Below, piece after piece: positions 47,101 to 56,100 of a stretch of DNA of 64,000 nucleotides. Position 1 is the stretch's first letter, and the number at the start of each line of letters is the position of its first letter. Origin of the DNA: Verrucomicrobiota bacterium (GTDB lineage Bacteria; Verrucomicrobiota; Verrucomicrobiia; Verrucomicrobiales; Verrucomicrobiaceae); contig JANYCZ010000004.1 of NCBI GenBank assembly GCA_025360015.1, forward strand, positions 1 to 64,000. The letters are read 5' to 3'. The notes under the pieces were generated by a model that saw nothing but the letters and a program-made list of their open reading frames with translations, made no database searches and was not told the DNA's origin. A program made the translations under genes and the position numbers.

Positions 47101-50100
47101 CTGCTGATGGTCATCCAGTCTATGGCGTTGTCCACGCGAACGACGAGTTCCTTGCCGCCATTGTCAAGGTCACCTCCCTGCACATTGGTCATGTACCCCG
47201 TGAGGACTGGCGCACCGTTGATGAGCTGCGCTGCGGCGTTGACTCCGGCCGATGTGCTGAGGATGCCGTTGATGACATTGGTTCCCGCCTTGAGGGTCAG
47301 ATTCGAATTGGGGCCGCCCAGCAGGATGGTGTTGACCCCGGAGCCTGCGACGAAATTGACGGTGGGGGCCACGCTGCCAACGATTTTAAAGCTGCCAGAT
47401 GTAGCGGTGACCGGCGTGGCAGCAGTGCTGTAATAGGTGCCCTTATCCACTCCGTAGGCGATTTGACGGACGAAGCCGGTCGCATCACGGAAAGCATAAT
47501 CTGTGCGCAGGATCGGATTGCCCATGTTGCCGGAGGTGATGTAGATGCCCTGATCGATCACTCCCGTGGACCCGCCAATGAGGATCTTGTTTGAGGTGAT
47601 GATGCTGTCGTTGGCCGAGGGCTGAAAGGTGACGTTGTTGATGAAGTTGAAAATGCCCGTGGCTCCAGCCGACCTAGTGACCGCGCCGCCGAGATTGAGC
47701 GTGCTGGCAAAGTCACCGTTGCGAGTGGTGGAGATGACGGTGTCACGCGCCATGAAGTTCACCGGCGTGGTGCCACTGCCGACCGAAATGGCTCCCGTGG
47801 CACCAATGTTGTCCAGACCAAAGGCCACCAGCGGCGCGCCGAGATTGATCATGCTAGTGCCGCCGAACGTCGGCGCGACGTTGGTCACCGCATTGGGAGA
47901 GAGCAGCAGCGAGCCACCCTGGATGGTGGTGGGCCCGGTGTAGGTCAGATTGCCAAAGACGTTCAAGGCGGCGGTGCCGGTCTTGGTGACCTGCCCCGCG
48001 CCAGAGATCGCAAAGGGTGTGCCGGCAGGATTCATGGCGACGCCAATGCTGCCAGCGGTGCTGACGTTGAGATTCACCGTGGTGCCGGCCGCAGTAGCGA
48101 TCGGCGCGGAGAAGCTGCTCAGCGTCTGGTCCAGGGTCAGGATGCCAGCGCTCACACTGATGCCAGGCGTGTAGTTCAATGTGCCGCCCGTGAGGGCCAG
48201 GATGCCCAGACCCGCCTTGCTCAAAACCGCACTGCCGGTGAGGGTGCCGGACAGAGTCGCCGTGGCCGCCGGGCTGGCAACGGTGATGGTGCGGGCGGTG
48301 CTGCCAAGAGCGACGACACCTCCAAGAGTGATGTTGTTCGCCGCCACAGGTCCGCCCAGTGAGATGTTGCCGTTGACGTTGATCTGATTCAGCGGGGTCA
48401 CGATGGCCGTGCCTGACATGAGGGTGGTGCCGTCCGCCATGCTCAGCGCGCCCAAGCCGAGCGCCGCTGCCGAGGTGTTGATGATGATCGTGCCATTGTT
48501 CAAGGCGATGCCGCCGAGGAAAGTATTTGCTCCCGTGAGCAACAGGGAGCCTGTGCCTGCCTTGATCAACTGCCCGCCGCCGGCGCCGCCCACACCACCG
48601 CTTTGAATGATGCCGGTGATGTTGAGATCCATCAGAGAAAGGCCGCTGGTGGTGACGGTCAGGCTGGTGCCATTGAGATCAAGGGTGCTGGCCACCGTGG
48701 GAGTGGCTGCAAGGTTGTCGTTCTGAGACACCAGGCTGGACATGACCACGGTGCCGGCGGTGATGGTCGGAGTGGTGAAGCCACCGTTGTTCATGAAGGT
48801 CACGGTGCCGAGCACATTGTTGCCAGCACCGGCAAAGGTGACGCTGCCACCTGCGCCGTTGATGGTGAGGTTTTTGCCCGAAGCGATCTGCTGCTGCTGG
48901 GTGAAAGTGACGGCGGCATTGTTGACCACGAGATCGCCCGGAATATCAATGATCCCAGCATTGGAGCCTAAGGTCAGGGTGCCGGCATTGACCGTGGTCA
49001 AGCCGCCATAGGTGTTGTTCACCGTCGGAGACAATGTGGTGATCACACCCGCGAGACCGGAGACGACGGAAACCACTCCACCAGCGCTGTTATTCGTGAT
49101 TTGTGATGTAATCGTCGTGGCGCTGTTGGCCAGGATGTACAACTCCGCCGCACTGGAAGTCAGACCCGCAGTGATGATACCACCCGCCAAGGTGTTGGCG
49201 ACACCATTGGAGAGAAGACCGCCGCTGCCGATGGTTAGAGTCCCCGGAAGATTGACGGTAATACCGTTGGTCGTGGATTGAATATTCAGCGAGTTGACCG
49301 TGCGGCTGCCACCGAGCGTGTAAACCGCCGGGTTGGAAGCTGTGTTGTTCGCCATCTTGACGTTGTCCACGCTTGTCCATGTTGAATCGGACGTGCTGAC
49401 GTAAGACTGCAGCGTTGTGACCCCTTGGACCAGGTTCGGAGAGACCGAGGTATCCACAGCCGAGATGTAAGTGGCAAATTCAGTTCCTCCCAAAGTGGCC
49501 CAGCCGCCGATGAGATTGTTCGTCAGGGCCGGTGCGGAAGAGAAAATGATGCGGCTGGACTGGGTGTTGTTGAAGAGCAAGCCCAAGTTGGTGCCCGTGA
49601 AATTCAGCGTAGCGCCTGTATTGCGGGTGAGACTTGTGGCAGTGAGGAAGGCACCGCCAGCACCGTTGATGTTGGAGGTGAGGGTGTTAATTCCGCTGCT
49701 CAGCGTGATGGCACCAATGCTTTGCTGCGAAATGTTGGTGGCCGAGCCGTCCAACCTCACCGTGCCGCCGTTCAAAACGTAGCTGGCAGCAGGGTTGACC
49801 CGGTTGCTCAGGTCCTGGTTGCCAGTGTTGTTGATCTGGAGCATACCGCCGTAGCTGATGTTGAAGCCGCTGGTGCTGGAGAGCCGGCCGCCGTCCACCA
49901 GATTGATTGTGCCACCGATGATGTTGGTGCTGCCGGTGTAGGTGTTGTTGTTGCTCAGCGCCTCGGTGGTGTTGCCGTATTTGTAAACGTTCAGCGCACC
50001 GCCCGTGTTGGTGATGACCCCGCCAAAAGTGGCCCCGGCTGAGTTCATGTAGAGGTTGGCCGCGCCTGCTGCCTTGTTCGTTACCGTTCCCGCGCTGCCC

Positions 50101-53100
50101 TGCAGCCCGTTGTTGTCGTTCAAGCTGGCGATGAACTGGTTGGTGCCGTTCAGATCCACCGTCGCGCCATAATTCACATGCAGATTCTGCAAGGTCGGCA
50201 CGGTGGCTGTTTGAAAATTCGGCAGAATGTTGCTGGCTCCCAGCACAAGGGTGCCTCCGCTCACAATGGTGGAACTCGTGTAGTATTCCGGGCTGCTAAG
50301 CGTCAGCGTGCCGTCCCCCGTTTTATTAAACGGAATGGTGCCGGTGATCGCACTGGAAATCGTCAGAGTCGATGCCGCACCGGACACATTGACCACACCT
50401 TCAGAGCTCAGGCTGAGCACTGGGACGCTGATGACATTCCCCGTGCCCGAGGCCAGCACGCCGCCGCCTCCCAAGGTGAGCTGATAAAGGGAGGTGCCGG
50501 CGCCCACATTGACATTGGTGCCGGTTATCTTGAGGTTGTTGACCGTCTTGGTCAGACCGGTCACCGTTTTGCCCGTGAAGGTGGGCGTGGCAGTGAGGTT
50601 GAAATTGTCGATCTGCGGCAGAATGACCGAGGTCTGAGTGCTGTCGAGGTTGTTGCCGGTGACGTAGTTAGTGAAGGCCACAAGACCGGTGAGGCTCTGG
50701 GTGGCGTAGTCGCTGCCATTGATTGTCACGCGCGCGTTGGTGCCGAAAGCGGCGCTCGTCAGCAGGCCGGGCAGGAAAATCTTGTTCGTGCTGCCCAAGG
50801 ACGAGGCGACGATGTTCAGGGTGCCGCCGGTCGCGGAGGGGTTCAACTGCGCAAAGCTCAGCGAGGAGGCCTGCGATCCGCCGTTGATGAAGTTGAGAGT
50901 GCCGGTTCCGGTCGAAGAGAAAGGCAGATTGGCGCTGCCAAAACCGAGCTGCAAAGCGCCCAGTGTTTCGGTGGTCCCCGTGGTGCTGTTGGCCGTGAAA
51001 TTCAGCGTGCCGCCAATGAGGTTGATGGTGCGGTAGGCACCGCTGTTGGCCCCCACGCTGGTCGTCACATTGTTGGTCTGGTAGTCCACGTTCAGCGCAG
51101 CGTTGCCCGCCACGTCGATCTTTTGCAGTGAAAACGACTGCGTGTTCGCCTGGTTGAAGGTGGCGGTGCCGCCGGTGATGACGAGGTTGCCGTTGGTCGG
51201 AGCATTGAGCGAAGATGTCGGAGCAATGTTGAGGTCTCCCAGCGCACCCTTGACGAGCGTGCCGGCGATCAAGGCTCCTGGTGCGGCCGTTGTAGGTACA
51301 ATCACGCCGGTGAGATTGATCGTGCCATTGCCGGTGCCGTTAATCGTCAGCGGACGCGCTGTGGTATCGCTGGAGAGCGCGACCGTGCCGGAAAGAATCA
51401 GCGCGGCACCGCTGGTCATCTGATCGTAAAGAATGCGATTGGCCGCACCGGCGTTGTTGAACTGGCCGGCGAACTCGACGCTGGCATTGGCGCCGCTGCC
51501 CAGGAGGTAAACCTGGGTGCCGTTGAGATTGAAGACGTTGGCAAAGCCCGTGTTTGCCCCTGAAGTGAGCGTGGCCAGCATGAGGGCGTTCGCGCCGGTG
51601 AGCGATGTACCGCTGGTGTTCTGCAGGTAGCCTGCACTCAAAGTATAGCCGCTCCAGGAGGTGAAGGCACCAATGCGGTTGATGTTCACGGTACCGCTGT
51701 TTTGCGTGAAGGCGCCGGTTATGGTATCCGTTCCGCTGCCTCCAAAGGTCAACGATCCCCCACTATAACCTGTATAGGTTATGCCCGCATTGGCGGTTTG
51801 GGTGATCGCTCCGTTGATGACAGTGGCACCCGAACCGCTGATCGTCGAGGTGATGTTGACATTGGTGGCCAGTCCATAGGTTCCATTGAAGGTCAGGGCC
51901 TTGCCTGGGGCGAGATCGTTGAGGACAAACCAGCCGTTGGCACCCGCCGAAGCGGCCGTGAGAGTGCCGTTCAAGGTAATGTTGTAGCTCCCCACGAATC
52001 CAGATGTGGTGTTGTTGGTCGCCGTTAGCGGGTTGGCCAGCGTCAGGTCAGCACCAACGGCCATCAGGTTGCCGTTGCTAAACACGATCGCTCCTGTCCC
52101 AAATGCATTGGAATTGGTGCCGCCTAGAATCCCTCCAGTGAGGGTGATAGTTCCCGTCATCGTATTGTTACCACTCAGCACCCAGGTGCCTCCTGTGTTT
52201 TTGGTGATCGAGAGCGCACCGCCGCCGCCCCCCGTGTTGTCGGTCAAGTTGCTGGCCAGTGTGTTGAAATCCGTATTGAGGCCGTTCAACGAAAGGGTTT
52301 TTGCCGCAGCCGCCGCATTGAGGTTGGTGAAGGTGCCGGTGAGCACCAGCGGGCCGGAGCCGCTGGAGTCAATCACGATGCCGCCGGTGGTCGAAAGAGA
52401 GGTGAGGGCGCGGTCGCTCGTTTCTCCTTTGCCAACATACGTCAGCGTGCCGCCGGTGGTGGAAGCATTGCCAAAAATGACCGCCGCAGAAGTGGCCGCG
52501 CTGGCAATGCCCAAGCTGGTACCAGCGCCGGGATTCGTCACGGAATTGCCCAGGGAGAACACGCGCACTTCACCTGTAGCGATGTTGGTGGTGCCGTTAT
52601 AGGTGTTAATGCCGGTGAGGGTGAGCGGTGCATTGGCGTTGAGAACCAGATTGCCGGTGCCGGTGGAATTGCTGATGATCCCGGAAAGGATGGTGTTGTC
52701 CGCACCGGTGCTGGTGTTGTCATTGACCGTGATGGTGCGCGTCGCTCCATTTAGATCGAAGTTGTTTTGAAACTCGGTTTCAAACAGGGAGGTGGTAGAA
52801 CCAAAGACCAGCGACTGACCGTTGGCCACGAAACCCAGATCAACCCCCGTACCAGCCCATTTCAGAGGATTGGCACCATTCGGCCCGATCAGGTTTACCA
52901 CCAATCTGGCCGTGGATGCCGCAAAACCACCGCCGGTGCTCCAAAAGACGCCGCCGTTGGCGGAGGTCGCCGTGGGTGCCGTGCTCAGTACCGTGCGCGA
53001 AAAGGTGCCCGAGGTTTCAAGCACCCCGCCCGTGAGAAAGAGCGGGCTGCTGGTCGGCAGGGTGGAACCATCCTGCGCACGCAGCTGGCCCGCGTTGATC

Positions 53101-56100
53101 GTCGTCAGGCCGGTGTAGCTGTTGGTGGCGTTGCCCAGAATCCAGAGCCCCGTGCCGGAACCTTTAGTGATGCCCAGCGAGTTGGTCGTGGAGCCATTGT
53201 TGACCAGCTGCAGGTCGATCTCGTTGTCGCCAATCGAGGTGCCGGTCAGCGTCAGGGTGCGCGCGGCTGCCGTGGTGCCCACGTAGGACACCGGCCCCGT
53301 GTTGCTGAAGACCAGAGCGGCATTGTCTTGAGTGGACGCGGTCAGGAAATTGTTACCGACTGTGCCCGACGAATCAATGGTGGCTGCACCAGCGATGGTG
53401 AAGAGGCGGTCAATATTAACCGAAGGCGTCGAGGTCGCCTGGTAAATGGCAACAGTACCACCGTTATACTGCAGGATGCCATTGTTGAAAACCAAGTTGC
53501 CAGCCGCATTGCTCGACGCACCGATGGAGCTGGCAACGCCGCCGTTGGCAAGATTCGTGACTCGCAAAGTGCTGCCGCCGGAGATGATCGTCGCACCCGT
53601 GTAAGTGTTGAAACCGGTGAGGCTCTGCACGCGGGCTGAGGTGCCGTTCACAATGACCGTCGTCACTCCGGTGCCGTCCTGAATCAGACCGGAAAAAACG
53701 GTAACCCCGGTGCTGACACCCGTGGTGGCACCCAATGAGATTGCAGAAGCACCACCGCTGTTGGTGATGGTTGCACCCGTGGTGACCTGGCTGGAAAAGG
53801 CAACGGTCAGTCCGTTGGCGATGGTCACCGGCGCACTAAGTGTGATCGCGGTTCCGTTGATTGCGGTAATGACTGGGTAGCCACCGATGCCGGGCTCCCC
53901 AGCGGTTTCGGTAACAACCTGACCTACCGCCAGACCAGCCGCACTGGTGACGTTGATAATGTTGCTGTTGGTCGTCGTCGAAGTCAGCGTGGTCGTGGCG
54001 GCAAGTACTGGCGAAGTCGAACCGCCGCCGCTAAGCGCGCCAATGACAATCGTTGGAACGGCAGTCGTCGTGCCATAGGCTGAGATGCTGGAACCCGCAC
54101 CATTGATGTCCAGGGTACCTGGATTGGCTGCGGTTCCCTGGCGAATCGTCGTGATGTTGCCAATGGTGGTTGCGATAGTACCGAAGATATTGGCATTGTT
54201 TCCCGAGGCCTTTAAAATCCCTTCGTTGACGGTCAAGTTCCCGCTAAAACTGCTGCTGGCACTGAGAATCATGGTCCCTGTGCCGTTCTTGGTCACGGCT
54301 CCTGTGCCGTTGGTCAGAGGGGACGAAACGGTAAAAGCATTCGTGGGGGAAGAGCCCCCCGTGTAGAAAATGAGTTCCTGGTTCGAGCCTGAGGTCGTGA
54401 TGCCCGTGAAGCCCGTGATGCCACCCGCACCGCCCGAGTTGTCAAAGAGAATACCGCCTAGCGCTGTGGGTGAAGTGGAGGTGATGGTGAGGGCACCCGC
54501 TGTCCCGCCATCGGCAAGTGTTTGCCCAGCGTTAATTTTGAGCGAGTTGGCCAGTATGGCACCGGTCACACTGCCCCCCGCTGTTGTATAGAGGTAGTTG
54601 GCTGAGGCAGATCCCGTCGTGCCAGGCAGATTGGTGGTGGCAACCGCCGTCACAGCGCCTGCGGCGCTCACACTGGCAACAAAGTCCGTGCCGTTGATCG
54701 TGGCAAAGCCGCCCACGATTCCATTCGTTCCAGTCACTGCAGTGGTGAACTTGATGGCACCAGTTCCAGGGGTGAAATTGATACCCGCACTGACGCCGCG
54801 TGTACCCAGTGTAGGTGTAAAAGTCAGGGTGCCACCAGCACCAAGGGAGATATTGCCCTGACCACCTGTGGGAGTCAGCCCCCCGGTGAAAGTCAGCGAT
54901 CCACCACCATTGTACTGGAAGCTGCCACCCGCAGTCTGATAGCCCGTCCAGCCTGTGCCAGCAGCAGTATCGGCATTGAAAACGAGGGCACCGGTCATCG
55001 TGGTGGTAGTCGCGCTGGTCATTTTGAGCGTGCCGCCAAAGATGGAGGTGGCACCCGTGTAGCTGTTGGAGTTCGAGAGCACCCATGTGCCAGTCCCGGT
55101 CTTGCCGATGGACAAGGCCCCAGCGTTGTCCGCCAGGACACTGGAAATGGTATTATCCAGAACATTGGCTCCTCCAAAGTAGAAAATCTTAGCCCCAGCT
55201 CCTGCTGTCGTGACACCTGATAGAGACAGCGCACTCGTGGCCGACCCCGTCTGATTGGCAAACAGCGCAGCATTGCTTGTGGTGTTGTTGATTCGGATGC
55301 TTGCGGCAGAGGTTTCGCCGGCACCCGTGCCACCATAGAGTGCGCCACCACCGGCTCCCAAATAGTTGAGCACACCTGAAGTGGTGGTTATACCAATGTT
55401 TAAACCTGCGGAGGGAACGGCAGCCGTCGAAGCGATGGAAAGCGTTCCGTTCGCAATCGTTTCCGCGCTGGTTGCAGAGGTCCAACTGCCAAGGACTGTC
55501 AGCGTGCCGGTGTTGGATTTATTGAAGACGGGCGTCGCGCCCCCGGTGTTGGAGGCGTTCCCCGTGACCAGGGCGTCTCCCGAGCCATTGAACAAGATTG
55601 TTTGCGTGGTGCCGCCGTTGGTTTGGGAAAAGGTACCCATGGTCAGCAGGTTGCCACCGCCACTGTTCCAGGTCAGAGTCGTGCTATTGGCAGATCCGGC
55701 GATGGTCAGGGTCGGCACGATGAGATTGACGCCGTTGCGGCCGTTGATGGTGCCCGTCTGGTTGTTGGTGATGGTCACATTGCCCACCGAAATGCTTTGA
55801 TTCAAAGAGCCCGTACCTGCAATGCCACGGTCCAGGAAGAACAGCGTGCTATTGTTGGTTTCATTTGAGGTGTAACCGGAGAAGGCGTTGCCGGCATCCG
55901 TGCGGAGTTCGAATCCGCCACCGCCGTTGGCCTGCAGGGCATCCGCAGCGCGCGCGGTGATTCCCAGCTGCGCCGCCGTGCTCACGCGGATGGTTCCCCC
56001 TTGAACTTCCCAGCGCCCAAGGACATTGTTGGCCGTGGTCCCAGAAAGAATCAAAGTGCCGTTGCCAGCCTTAACCAGACTGGCGGCATTGGCGTTCGTA

